From assembly GCA_022414725.1 (NCBI GenBank), contig CM039466.1, forward strand, positions 36,108,447 to 36,172,446: a stretch of 64,000 nt of DNA, given 5' to 3'. Both the position numbers and the translations under genes were made by a program. This DNA comes from Microglena sp. YARC. Taxonomy: Eukaryota; Chlorophyta; Chlorophyceae; Chlamydomonadales; Chlamydomonadaceae. The stretch's first letter is position 1. Every line of letters starts with the position of its first letter. This document shows positions 13,462 to 24,286 of the stretch, one piece after another. Under the pieces are notes generated by a model, which saw only the letters and a list, made by a program, of their open reading frames with translations, ran no database searches and was not told the origin of the DNA.

Positions 13462-16400
13462 GTGACATTTTTCTTGGTGCCCTACTGGACTCCATATGTG
13501 CCGCGCAGCTTGATGGAGCAAGGGAATTTATGAACATCATACCCAAAAATAAAAATAAAAATAAAATAAAATATACAATATACAATAAAGTGACTCACTT
13601 GAACATTGATGCGTGGCCCATACCCAGTCGGTGGCCTAACTCATGCAGCAGCATGTAGTGTGACGGGTTGCAGTCCATGACGAATATGGACGGGGTGGAG
13701 GGCGCGTACCATCCCATGGGGCCCTGAATTTGCCTCTTTTGGGGGGCCAGCACCTGGGTGGGACAAGGGGGAGGGGGGGCAGGCTTGGTGGGTGCTGGTG
13801 CTGTGTGGATGGGCGTTTGGGTGTCTGGGTGTCTGGGGGGGGGGGGGGGGGTCGATGGGGTGTGTGGCAAACGTGGAGTGTGAGGAGGGGACGTAAGGGT
13901 GTCTTTCAAGGTTGTGGTGGGTGGTGATAGGTGGTGGTGGGTGGGTGGGTGGGTGGGTGGGTGGGTGGGGGTAGGCCACGGGTGGTGGGTGGTAGGTGGT
14001 GGGTGGGGTGGGGACGGTGGTGGTTGTTTGGGGAGGAGCAGGTGGGTGGGTGGAAAAGGGGGTAATGGTGTGTGTGTTTGTGTGTTTTAGGGGAGGGGTG
14101 AGGTGGATGGGAGGGGGCGGACCATCCAGGGGGGGGGGGCTGTATTTGCCTATGTGGGGGGGCCTACACCTGGTGAGGGACAAGGGGGAGGGCAGGCAGG
14201 CTTGGTGGGTGGTGGTGGTGGTGGTGGTCAGTGGGTTGGTTAGGTAAGCAGGAGGGGGGTGGGGAGGGGGGAGGGGGTGGATGGGGAGGGTCATGGTGAC
14301 TGTGTGTATGTTAAGAGGGGTAGGAGGGGAGGGGAGGGGGGGGGGGGGGGGGGGGGGAGTGTGCACGATTGTTTGGGATTCAGTTCATCAATGCTTTTTC
14401 TTTTTACTTCCTTCCTTTCAAGGTTGGGCAAGTCACTTTCGACTATCTGGCCTACCCCTGAACTGGAAACATACATACATATGTTAATGAGTGTGCTAGG
14501 GGTGGGGGGGGGAGGTGTGAGTGTGTGAGTGCTACGGGGGGGGGGGGGGGGGGGGGAGGAGGATACTCACCACAATGGTGTGGAAGTCGGTTTGACTTGT
14601 TGTACTGCAACGATGTGAGGTACGGTCCTGTAGGCCTGTCATTGTACATGTCGGAGTTCATCCCTGTTGTGTCGAATGGGATGTACAAGGTGGGCGTGAT
14701 CGCAACATCTTGATTCAAACTGAGCTGACCATAGGACGACTCGATTCACTGTCTCCATCCACCTACACAAAATGTGGGTGGGTGTGAGTGGGGTGGGGTG
14801 GGGTCGGGTGGGGTGGGGCTGGGGTTGGGTGGGGGTGGGGTGTGTTGGGGATGGGTAGAGAGAGAGGGTGCGTGTTTGTTGTGTGTATGCATGTGTGTAT
14901 GTGTTTCTGGGTGGGGGGTAGAGGTGGGGGTGGGGGGGCTGTTGCTGTTACTGCCACACAAACAAATAATATCCACCCACCTGTCAATGACCCCAGTTTC
15001 ACGCATCATCACTTCCATGCCTCCCAGAGTGCATGAGTAGGAGCAGTACGAAGCCGCGGCACCTGAGCTTGCATTCCAGCTTGCCGTGGCCCTGTCTGGG
15101 CTGCTAGACATCCAGTCAGACCAATGGGACTGACAAACTGGGGACACACTGGTTGGTACAACTGCGGGCCCAGTTATAGCCCTGGGGGGTAAAGGGGGTA
15201 GGGGGGGGGTAAGGGTAGGAGGACATTAGGGAGTGGGGATAAGAGGTTGGGGGAGGGGTGTGGTTTGGTGTGGATGGTGGGGTGTGGGGTGGGGTGGGGT
15301 GGGGGTGGGGGTGGGGGGGTTCATTAGAGGTGTAAGAGGGTAGGGTCAGTTGCTCAGAACCCTGGGGGACACACACTACGGGCATTAGTCATAGCCCTGG
15401 GGGGAGGAGAGGGAGTGGAGGAGGTTATGGGGAGGGGGGAGGAAGTTGGAGGATGCAAGGGAAGGAGGGGGGGGGGGGGGGGTAGAGTGAGCTGCCCATC
15501 ACCCTAGAGGACACACAGGGGACTCACTGGTTGACGCACTATAGGCCAAGTCATAGCCCTTGGAGGTGGGGGTAGGGGTGGCGGGGGTAGGAGGACGTTA
15601 GGGAGTGGGGTGTAAGAGGTTGGATGGAGGGTTTTGGTTTGTGTGTGTGTGAGTGAGTTTGTGTGTGTGTGTGTGGGAAAGATGAAGTTAGGACGAGATG
15701 CGTAAGAGGTTGGAGGGGGTGGAGGAGAGATTCTTTGGAGGGGTTAGAGGGTAGGGTGAGTGGGGCAGGGAGGGGGGGTGGGTGGGGGGTAGAGTGAGTT
15801 GCATGGCATCCCGGGGAAACACAGGAGACTCGTTGGTTGGTTCACTGCGGGCTCAGTTATAGCCCTGTTGGGAGGGGGGGGGGGAGGTTGGAGGGATCGG
15901 GGGGAAAGATATTAGGGAGAGGGGGGGAGGAGGTTGAAGGTTGGATGATGGAGGATGGAGAGAGGGAGGGTATGCGTGTGTGGGTGGGTAAGTGGGGGGG
16001 TCTGTGTGTGTAGGTGGGGTGTAGGGGGTCTGTGTGTGTGTGTGTGTGTGTGTGGCGGGGGGGGGGGGGGGGGGGGGGGGGGGGCAATGACTTACTGAGG
16101 TAGGATGAGCGTACGCTTGCCATGTCCAAAGTTGGCTTGGTTCTGCTGCTGGGAGGCCAAGCCTAATATCTTTGGACCCCGCCCTGCCCCCTATTCTTGT
16201 GTCTAGGCAGGTGGTGCTTGATAAGGAGTCTGGACAAGGAAAGGGAGAAAGAGGTTAAAAGGTAAGGGGTTAGGGGGTTATGTGTAGGGAACGGCAAATC
16301 ATATGATGTTGACCAAAGACGAGTATGATATCAAATGATATCATACAAAAATCATTTGATTTAATATCATATGATATGATGCCCCAGGCCAAAGTTACCT

Positions 16401-17409
16401 TGTCAGACTGCCGGCATCAAATGATATCATATGATATCATATGATGACATGCTGTGATGTGTGCCGTTTGTGGTTGACTGTTAGTTGTTTAACCAACTAC
16501 TTATTCCCATTCTGTTTGTTGTTGATTGTTGCTTGTTGCTTGTTGGTTGTTGGTTGTTGGTTGTCTAACCCCTTCACTATTTCCTTGTTTACAGACAAAG
16601 CATCTTTAGTCATTTACAAAGACTGACTACTTGTATAAGGACGCACCCTTGCCTAGCCTAGGTGCTAGGATTCCAAAGTCAAACAAGCGCTCAGCCTCCA
16701 AGTCATCGTTGTCAAAGTTGTCGCTTGACCAACCCAGCTTGCTTGCGAATACAAAAGAAGAAGGGGCGCGGAAAACTTGGTTGTGGATGGGACGCCCTGT
16801 TGTGATGCTGTCACCATGCCATTGTATCTGATGGGGGTGGGGGAGGGGGGGAAACTTTGTTTGTGTGTGTGTGCGTGTTTTCCTTGGTTGGTTGGTTAGT
16901 TGGTTGGTTGGTTGGTTGGTTAGTTGGTTGGTTGGTTGGTTGGTTGGTTGGTTGGTTGGTTGGTTGGTTGTTGGTTGGTTGGTGGTTGGTTGGTTGGTTG
17001 GTTGTTGGTTGGTTGGTTGGACAGTCGGTTGACAGTCGGTTGGGTGGGTGGGGTGGGTGGGTGGGTATGCATATGTGGGTTGGGGGCAGCTGGGTGCCAG
17101 GGAGGGGGGCGCTAAGATGCATCGAATGATGCTTGAATGCTTGATGCATATATAATATATATAATATATATATCATATAACTAGGTCATCCATACTGCAG
17201 AATGATCTTGTTTGTGAGCATACATACATACATATAATTTTAAATGGTACAGGGTTAAACAAAAATGTGTATTCTTAAAACATTAAACATGTTATACTAT
17301 ATAATGATTACTAGCTAGTCTACATATGCACATGATGGGCCGCACGCTGAGGACATTGTGTGTCTATACACGGCATCCATACATGCAGCATTTAGCTTGT
17401 TGGTGGACC

Positions 17410-17467
<58 letters not shown>

Positions 17468-18246
17468 GATGCCTGGCAACATTGTGCGTATCTATGGGCA
17501 TCATCCATACGGCAGCATCGCATGTGCGTTACAGTCTAAGGGGTAGCCAATAAGGCTAGAGAAACTTGGGGGTGGGGGTGGGGGTTGGGGGGGCTGGGGG
17601 GAGGGGGGGGCACTTAGAAGATGGCAAACAGCCACATTTTCTGGCTGGAGCAATGTAACCAAGTTCGAGTTCAAGTTCAATCTCAAATTTTCAAGATAAT
17701 TTGAGACTACTAGGAGGGGCAATATGTCCACCATCTAAACCTGCAGCATTGCATGTATGATACAATCCGGAGGGTTGACATTTACATTGCTAAAGGGACT
17801 TGCCCAACCTTATAAACAGAAAAGGAAATTCAAGAAACAACTGGTGAACTGAAGCCCAACAAGTTGTTCACCTTCAAGATTTTTTGTGGAGGAGGGGCAA
17901 CATATACATCCTCCATACCCATGCACTGCGCTTGTTTGAAGACATGCATACATACATACATGACAATGAAAATGTGCAAGTACGTATGTACATCCTCCAT
18001 ACCCATGCACTGCGCTTGTTTGAGGACATGCATACATACATGACAATGAAAATGTGCAAGTGCATATATACATCCCCCATACCTGCAGCATTGCGCTTGT
18101 TTGAGAACATCATTCATCTTGCGGACCAGGACAGGAAGGTCCATGGTGACAACCTTCAAGTGTAGGTCGCTCACCTCCACCCGCACTATATACCTGCGCA
18201 CAGGGGGGGAGGTGGGGGGGGGGGGGGGGGGAGTGGGGGGTCTTTC

Positions 18247-18279
<33 letters not shown>

Positions 18280-18290
18280 ATGGGTGGGGG

Positions 18291-18322
<32 letters not shown>

Positions 18323-18647
18323 GGGAGGGGATATGTGGGGCTATGTGATTCTTTGTTGATATGTTGGGGGGGAGTGTGAGTGTTTGCAGGTGGAGGATAA
18401 GGGTGGGGGGGGGGTTGGGGAGGGGGGGGGGGGGGGAGGATCTCATGTAGGTGGGTGTGCGGGTTGGAAATGAAGGGGTCGGTTGCACACTCTCACACAT
18501 ACACACACATTCAAATATATACACATGTACACACACAGTGAGTGAGGTCCACCTTCCCGCCCTGGTGTACGACGCCTCTGCCTCCAGATGCACACCTCAA
18601 CCACCTTCACCCTCAGGTCCTCCACCCGCTTGGGCCTGGTACGTCAG

Positions 18648-18690
<43 letters not shown>

Positions 18691-20095
18691 AAACGCACAT
18701 GTACATATACATGCACACACACACGCGCATACGCACACATTTACACACATACCCACAAATTCACACACTCACGCACAGAAACAAAGGCCCACCTTTACGC
18801 CCTGGTGTACACTGCCCTCACATCCATCTGCACACCACTAGTAACTTCCCGCTTAGCTCATTTAAATACTTGGGCCAGGTACGTCAGCACACACACACAA
18901 ATATACACACACACGACCTTCAAACAAAGGCCCACCTTCCCGCCCTGGTGAACACTGCCCTTGCACCCAGCTGCACACCACTACTACATTCCTTCTCAGC
19001 TCCTCCACTCTCTTGGGCCTGGTAGTTCAGCACACACACACACATACACACACAAACGCACACCACACCCAAAAGCACGCACACACACACACACTAACAC
19101 ACATAGACACACTCACGACCACATAAACAAAGCCTACCTTCCCGCCCTGATGTACGTCGCGTTTGCTTCAAGCTGCATACCACTACCACCTTCCCCCTCA
19201 GCACCTCCACTCGCTTGGGCCTGGTACTTCAGATCCCCGCAGCTAGCGCCAACACATGCTGGTGGAGCCAAGCCAAAGAATGTGATCTGCATGCGCATGC
19301 TGTCACCATCTACATCCACTGCCTTGCTGACGACGGTGACTTCGGAGCCGATGTATGTTTCCAGCCAGTAGGAAGAGGAGGGGTCGAGCGGGGGATAGAC
19401 TGACAGGGAGGGGAGATGGTTTTGGTAGGGGCGGGCAGTCAGTGTCGTGACATCAGCACCAACGGCACTGCCACCACCACTGCTGATGATGCTGTTGCTG
19501 ATACCCGTACTGATACCAGTGCTAGTGCCAAGGGCACTGCCACTATTACTGCCACTGCCACTACCAGTGCCACTACCAGTGCCATCGCCACTGTCACTTT
19601 CACTGCCAGTGTCACTGCCTCTACCACTTCCACTTCCAGAACCATTGTCACTGTCACTGCTCCTCTGGGTACTGTCGGCCTTGCTACTAATGCCCGTGCC
19701 TTGGACCCCCTCTGAGTTGAGTGTGAGGCCAGAGTCAGCAGCAGCCGCCATGCTATGCGCCAGCCCCAACGGGCTGAACACCTCCCAGATGTGTGCACAG
19801 TCCCAGCTAGGGCCAGCATAGGAGAGCAGCCAAGCAGCCCTCACCTGGGCTCTTATGCCTGTGCCAAAAGGGTCACCTAAATAGGCCACGCCCTCCCCGG
19901 TCCCCATGTCCTTGTCTTCTGGTGGCCCTGGGGGGGCCTGATCCTTTGGGGGGGTCCAGCCTTTCATGGGGGGCTCCTCAAGGGAGCCCTTGTCTGCGCT
20001 GCTGATGAGCTGGAGGGCCTGCCCATTTAAACACGCCAGGTAGGAGCCAGCCTGGCTCCAAGACAGGGACAGGAGCTGCTGGGCGTCTGAGTCAT

Positions 20096-20155
<60 letters not shown>

Positions 20156-20486
20156 CACGACCATCCCCACTGCTACTGTTACTGCTTTTGCCGTTGGCTG
20201 GTACATGGAACAGCAGGCTCGGACTGTCAAGGCACTCGACACAGAGCACACCTACACATCATGGCAGTGAACAAAGTGTCATGTCAGCCCACAGCCAAAT
20301 AAGTCAGTCACACAAGTCACACACACTTCACACAAGTCGTACACGTCCCAAAGTCACATACACAAGTCATATGAGTATCGTGTCAGGCAACGGCCAAATA
20401 CGTTAATCAGACAGATTGGTGGTTGTCCCCAGTGCAAGCAACCGGCTGGCCCCCTCAACCTCACGCCTTGTAATCAGGTTTACTAT

Positions 20487-20557
<71 letters not shown>

Positions 20558-20587
20558 TTTTATTTATTTATTTATTTGTTTGTTTGT

Positions 20588-20670
<83 letters not shown>

Positions 20671-23600
20671 TGCATGCATGCATGCATGCCACACAGCCAC
20701 CCAGGTACACAGCCACCTAGTTCCATAGCAACACACACACATACATATACAGTTTAGTTACACAGCCACACACACAGTCACACACAGCCACACACAATGC
20801 CCCATATGCGCAGCCCCCCATACTCAGCTCATGCTGAAACATGTTAAGAGCCACATAGCCACACAAAACACACACAAAACGACACACACAGAGCTAAACA
20901 CAAAGCCACACTCACACAGCCAAACACCCACACAGCCAAAAATGCACATACGCACAGCCACACTGACCTGCGTCCACATTCCACATGAGTGTGCTTCCAT
21001 CACCACTCTTAAACACAATCGCATCTGCGTTCGACTTGGGCTGGCGCATGTCAAGCACAATTGATGTGATGGCGCGGTGTGTTGGGAGGGAAAATCCCTG
21101 TACTGCCGCACCCAGAACCTCATCAGCAGTACAGTTCACCAGGTCGCCTTGCTGGTTCACTAGGCTGTCAAAGACATCGCCGGTGAGCTGTATCCCTCCT
21201 GGGGTTGGAAGGATTCAGGGTCCATGAGATGGATTATACAGTCTATGAGATGGAGTGTATAACTGTATATAGTATATGAGAAGGATTGTATGGTATATGA
21301 GATGGATTGGTGTGCAATATAGAATCTATGGGAAGGATTCTACAGTCTATGAGATGGAGTGTATGACTGTATATAGTATATGAGAAGGATTGTATGGTAT
21401 ATGAGATGGATTGGTGTGCAATATAGAATCTATGGGAAGGATTCTACAGTCTATGAGATGGAGTGTATAACTGTATATAGTATATGAGAAGGATTGTATG
21501 GTATATGAGATGGATTGGTGTGCAATATAGAATCTATGGGAAGGATTCTACAGTCTATGAGATGGAGTGTATGACTGTATATAGTATATGAGAAGGATTG
21601 TACGGTATATGAGATGGATTGGTGTGCAATATAGAATCTATGGGAAGGATTCTACAGTCTATGAGATGGAGTGTGTGACTATATATAATATATGAGATTA
21701 CTTGGTGTGCAAGATAGAGTTTTCTATCTTGCACACCATCTATATTCTATGGTTCTTATGAACCATAGAATATAGATGGATTCTATATTCTATGGTTCAT
21801 AGACCATAGAATCCATCTCATAAAATCTATGAGATGGATTCTATGGTCTATGAGATGGATTGGATATAGTGTGTGACAGTGGCACAACCCTGGTGAGCTG
21901 CATTCCTCCCGGGGTGCTGGATGGACAGTGGCTATGCGATGGATTGGCTGGCACTGTAGAGTCTATGAGAAGGACTGTATGATCTATGAGATGGATTGGC
22001 TGGCACTGTAGAGTCTATGAGAAGGACTGTATGATCTATGAGATGGATTGGCTGGCACTGTAGAGTCTATGAGAAGGACTGTATGATCTATGAGAATGGA
22101 TTGGCGTGGCACTGTAGAGTCTATGAGAAGGACTGGATATGATCTAATGAGATGGATTGGCTGGCACTGTAGAGTCTATGAGAAGGACTGTATGATCTAT
22201 TGAAGATGGATTGGCTGGCACTGTAGAGTCTATGAGAAGGACTGTATGATCTATGAGATGGATTGGCTGGCACTGTAGAGTCTATGAGAAGGACTGTATG
22301 ATCTATGAGATGGATTGGCTGGCACTGTAGAGTCTATGAGAAGGACTGTATGATCTATGAGATGGATTGGCTGGCACTGTAGAGTCTATGAGAAGGACTG
22401 TATGATCTATGAGATGGATTGTTAGATCTATGAGATGGATGGTTAGATCTATGAGATGGATTGGCTGGCAATATAGAGTCTGTGAAAAGGACTGTATGAT
22501 CTATGAGATGGATTATACGGTCTACACGATGGAGTGAATAATAATATAGAGTCCATGAAATGGAGTGGTTGGCAATACAGAGTCTATGCGAAGAAATGGT
22601 ATATGAAATGGCGTGGGTGATCGTGGCACATCCCCGGTGATCAGCATTCCTCTTGGGGTGTTGGACGAACAGTGGCTATCTAGATCTATGAGATGGATTG
22701 TTAGATCTATCAAATTGATTTTTATATCTATGAGATGGATGGTTAGATCTATGAGATGAATTGGTTTGCAATGTAGAATCTTTGAAAATGGAGTGTATGA
22801 TCTGTGGGATGGATTATACGGTCTATGGGATGGAGTGCATGATAATACAGAGTCTATGAGATGCAGTGGTTGCCAATACAGAGTCTACGTGAAGGAGTGT
22901 ATGGTATATGGCATGGTGTGTGTGACAGTGGCACGTCCCCGGTGAGCTGTGACCATCCAAGGGTTTGGGAGGATACAGTGTATATGAGATGGATTGGAAG
23001 GTCTGTGAGATATAGTGCTTGGTAATACAGATTCAATGAGAAGGATTGTACAGTCTATGGCATGGCGTATGTGACAAGGGCATTTCCCTGGTAAGCTGTA
23101 TCCCTCCTGGGGGTTGGGATGGAAAAAAGCTTTTGAGCAGGATTTTACAGTCTATGGCATGGTGTGTGTGACAAGGGCATTTCCCTGGTAAGCTGTATCC
23201 CTCCTGGGGGTTGAGATGAAAAAAAGCCTTAAAGGATTATACGTTCTTTGAGATGCATTGTAAGGTCTATGGAATAGATTGTACGGTATTTGAGATGGCT
23301 TATAAGGTTTTTGAAATGGAGAGTACGGTAAATGAGACTGATTTTATGAAACTTCAGAGTCTATGAGAAGGCGTGTGTGACAGCGGCATATCTCCTTAGA
23401 GCTGTATCTCTGCTGGGTTTGGGAGGAAATAGAGCCTTTAAGATGGAGGGCCTGTTCTATGAGATTGAGTGTTGTTAATGCTGAAGACACATACACCCAA
23501 TATACTCACCTATTGGACCCATCCATTAGCCGCACCCATATATAAGACCCACCTGCATCAATGCAGTTGGCAGCATTCCATGCATCTCATAACACCCGAC

Positions 23601-24126
23601 CAGTAGACACACCCATTGGACCCATCCACTAGACCCACCTGCATGAACAAGGTTTACGGCATGCCATACCTCTCATAACACCCAGCCATTATACACACCC
23701 AATATTCCCAATCACGCATTATACCCACCCACCCATTAGACACACCATCATCAATGCTGTACACAGCATCCCATTTCTCTCATAATACCCACCCATTAGA
23801 CACACCCAACACACCCAATCACTTATTAGACCCACAAACCCATGAGACGCACCATCATCAAATGCAGTTTGACGGCATGCCAATTCCCCTCATAACATCC
23901 AACCATTAGACACACCATCGGACCCAATCACGCATTATACCCACCCATAACACAATCACTCATTGCACACACTCACCCAGTACACACACCCATTATACCC
24001 ACCTTGGCCAATGAGGTTGACGGCATGCCATCCCTCGCCTCGACTCCCTGTCACACCAAGAGCAGCCACTGACTTCATAAGAAGGGAGGCACACACAAGC
24101 AGCCATGCCAGGTTCATTCCTGCCAT
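12271..24126 (-). CDS. Secreted gametolysin-like (M11-type) metzincin metalloprotease, 3' end outside view
   Basis: I assembled this split gene from GT-AG exons on the minus strand: 24126-24003, 21198-20968, 20251-19138, 18193-18083, 16807-16647, 16183-16096, 15181-14981, 14719-14571, 13723-13599 and 12383-12271. Phases agree from exon 1 to exon 8. Joins 8-9 and 9-10 do not match in phase, so a small exon is missed or an indel is present. The product begins with a signal peptide, has a long low-complexity middle part, and carries [11 protein letters not shown], the HExxHxxGxxH zinc motif of metzincins. A likely Met-turn segment (DVMACC) follows in exon 10. M11 gametolysins digest extracellular matrix or cell wall in green algae. 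Assignment to M11 rather than another metzincin family rests on these motifs and the algal context. No stop codon is reached, so C-terminal exons must lie inside or beyond the 11 kb satellite, or are lost. Confidence 0.72.
12765..13305 (-). repeat. Four decayed copies of exon 9 end plus donor
   Basis: The words CACTTGTACATTGATGCG and TGGCCCATACC recur at about 12768-12795, 12918-12955, 13028-13055 and 13278-13300. They match the true junction at 13593-13625. All are downstream of the donor in transcript sense. A 200 bp unrelated block (13060-13270) separates the last two. Confidence 0.8.
13411..13460. repeat. (ATG)n microsatellite
   Basis: Sixteen to seventeen ATG/ATGATG units in protease intron 9. 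The methionine, aspartate or histidine runs read from it are artefacts. Confidence 0.97.
13599..13723 (-). CDS. Metalloprotease exon 9: zinc-binding [11 protein letters not shown]
   Basis: Acceptor AAATTCAG|GGC and donor TTCAA|GTGAGT give 125 nt. The motif HExxHxxGxxH is complete at 13645-13613: two zinc histidines, the catalytic Glu and the third histidine. The preceding [11 protein letters not shown] is the motif helix lead-in. Phase does not match exon 8 as modelled. Confidence 0.75.
14095..14215 (-). repeat. Copy of the exon 9 acceptor region
   Basis: The block 14100-14205 resembles 13685-13790: GGACCATCCAGG versus GTACCATCCCATGG, TGTATTTGCCT versus TGAATTTGCCT, and the shared GACAAGGGGGAGGG / GCAGGCTTGGTGGG. 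It sits upstream of the true acceptor. Confidence 0.7.
14571..14719 (-). CDS. Metalloprotease exon 8
   Basis: Acceptor GCTCAG|T and donor ATTGTG|GTGAGT, 149 nt, phase 2 in and 1 out. Encodes [20 protein letters not shown] and then [17 protein letters not shown]. Only this acceptor keeps the frame open with exon 7. A SINE-like copy (14421-14480) and poly(G) runs fill the following intron. Confidence 0.6.
14981..15181 (-). CDS. Metalloprotease exon 7
   Basis: CCCCCCAG|G to ATTGACAG|GTGGGT, 201 nt, phase 2 in and out. Encodes a Cys- and Ser-rich stretch ([16 protein letters not shown] ... [15 protein letters not shown]) of extracellular character. Confidence 0.7.
15355..15875 (-). repeat. Three copies of exon 7 acceptor and exon start
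   Basis: Copies at about 15355-15405, 15495-15570 and 15800-15875 keep the pattern GGGACACACTGG...GTTATAGCCCTGGGG of the real junction at 15125-15190. They lie upstream of the acceptor in transcript sense, separated by GGGTAGAGTGAG-type G-rich filler. Confidence 0.88.
16096..16183 (-). CDS. Metalloprotease exon 6
   Basis: GGGCAG|GG to CCTCA|GTAAGT, 88 nt, phase 1 in and 2 out, with a perfect GTAAGT donor. It encodes [20 protein letters not shown] then TLILP, which looks like the first strand of a catalytic domain. A long poly(G) tract and (GT)n lie immediately 3' in the intron (16030-16085 on +). Confidence 0.65.
16647..16807 (-). CDS. Metalloprotease exon 5 (probable)
   Basis: Acceptor TGACAG|C and donor GGCAAGG|GTGCGT give 161 nt, phase 2 in and 1 out, which fits exons 4 and 6. 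It encodes [20 protein letters not shown] and then an acidic stretch ([19 protein letters not shown]). A second possible acceptor at 16833 keeps the same frame but breaks phase with exon 4. Confidence 0.6.
16880..17045. repeat. (GGTT)n tetranucleotide array
   Basis: About 150 bp of TTGG units, not a telomere repeat (no TTTAGGG or TTAGGG), grading into GGGT-rich sequence. Protease intron. Confidence 0.95.
17409..17467. repeat. (AAT)n microsatellite
   Basis: Nineteen or so AAT units between 17410 and 17466, in protease intron 4. Confidence 0.97.
17895..18060 (-). repeat. Two copies of exon 4 end plus donor
   Basis: Units of about 85 bp (17900-17980, 17985-18060) repeat the exon 4 end (GCGCTTGTTTGA on +) with the donor side and a CATACATACATGACAATGAA tail. 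The real junction is at 18083. Confidence 0.85.
18083..18193 (-). CDS. Metalloprotease exon 4
   Basis: GCGCAG|GTATATAG to TGCTGCAG|GTATGG, 111 nt, phase 2 in and out. It encodes [20 protein letters not shown] and then a short helix-like segment. The frame is open only in the phase that fits exon 3. Domain not recognised. Confidence 0.65.
18545..19030 (-). repeat. Three copies of exon 3 end plus donor
   Basis: Copies at about 18545-18645, 18783-18885 and 18923-19025 retain roughly 95 nt of the end of exon 3 (19138-19235), including CTTCCCGCCCTGG at the donor side and GCTTGGGCCTGGTAC further in. CA-rich filler separates them. They are downstream of the true donor in transcript sense. Confidence 0.9.
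19138..20251 (-). CDS. Metalloprotease exon 3: long exon with Ser-Asn and Gly-Ser repeats
   Basis: 1114 nt from TGTAG|GT to GGGAAG|GTAGGC (phase 1 in, phase 2 out). Near its start a hexanucleotide (GCTGTT on +, 20095-20155) encodes about ten Ser-Asn dipeptides. Around 19560-19660 another low-complexity tract gives Gly/Ser/Asp repeats. Between them are ordinary segments such as [20 protein letters not shown] and a short Pro/Lys-rich linker. The end ([18 protein letters not shown]) looks like a folded beta-rich domain. The repeats look like flexible or glycosylated linkers (inference). Confidence 0.75.
20478..20690. repeat. (ATTT)n tetranucleotide microsatellite ending in (GCAT)n
   Basis: About 190 bp of TTTA repeats with a few variants (TTTGTTTG at 20575-20590), then GCATGCATGCATGC. 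It directly follows a dispersed repeat ending in TTTATTTA (20418-20478), so it probably grew from that element's tail. It lies in protease intron 2. Confidence 0.97.
20968..21198 (-). CDS. Metalloprotease exon 2
   Basis: Acceptor CCAACCCCAG|GA and donor GACGCAG|GTCAGT bound 231 nt that join exon 1 (phase 1) and exon 3 (phase 1). It encodes an extracellular-looking stretch ([19 protein letters not shown] ... [19 protein letters not shown]). I do not recognise a named domain here; N-terminal regions of such proteases are poorly conserved. Confidence 0.75.
21236..22510. repeat. Two adjoining minisatellites, 104 bp x 4 and 52 bp x about 10
   Basis: From 21242 to 21690 the unit TCTATGAGATGGAGTGTATA... 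recurs every 104 bp. From about 21945 to 22430 a 52 bp unit (GGATTGGCTGGCACTGTAGA...) recurs with few changes. Between them, 21715-21850 is strongly self-complementary (TTCTATGGTTC/GAACCATAGAA). Both arrays fill protease intron 1 and share the ATGAGATGGATT core. Confidence 0.93.
21880..23425 (-). repeat. Six decayed copies of the exon 2 acceptor and exon start
   Basis: Copies of the segment around the exon 2 acceptor (CGGTGAGCTGTATCCCTCCT on +) occur at about 21885-21925, 22625-22665, 22930-22970, 23075-23115, 23175-23215 and 23385-23425. All lie upstream of the real acceptor in transcript sense and are embedded in CTATGAGATGGA-type minisatellite. Confidence 0.85.
23545..23900 (-). repeat. 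Decayed copies of exon 1 end plus donor
   Basis: Four degenerate copies (about 23550-23595, 23640-23680, 23745-23790, 23850-23900) keep words such as GACGGCATGCCA and the CACC donor complement of the exon 1 end at 24003-24045. They are separated by CACCCATTAGACACACCC-type filler. All lie downstream of the donor in transcript sense. Confidence 0.75.
24003..24126 (-). CDS. Metalloprotease exon 1: start codon and signal peptide
   Basis: ATG at 24126-24124 opens 41 codons. There is a short polar start (MAGMN), a hydrophobic core ([12 protein letters not shown]) and a small-residue cleavage zone (SVAALG), a classic secretory signal. It ends GGC CAA G|GTGGGT in phase 1 and joins exon 2 in phase. 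No upstream in-frame ATG is needed. Confidence 0.75.
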
Positions 24127-24248
24127 GCTGTAACTAAGTAGCTATGTAGATATGAAGCTATGCAGCTACACGTATGCCCATGCTAGCATGCATCTATGCT
24201 CCTTTTTGGTAAGTGGTGGAGAGCACCCGATTTGTGTGTGGTGTGCGA

Positions 24249-24286
<38 letters not shown>

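Noticed and set aside
13285..13533. Poly-Met, poly-Asp and poly-His frames
   Set aside because: Products of the (ATG)n microsatellite in an intron.
16880..17045. Telomere-like (GGTT)n tract
   Set aside because: Not a known telomere unit, internal to a gene and short; a simple tetranucleotide repeat.
20416..20757. Ile/Tyr/Leu/Phe-rich membrane-like frame
   Set aside because: Translation of (ATTT)n.
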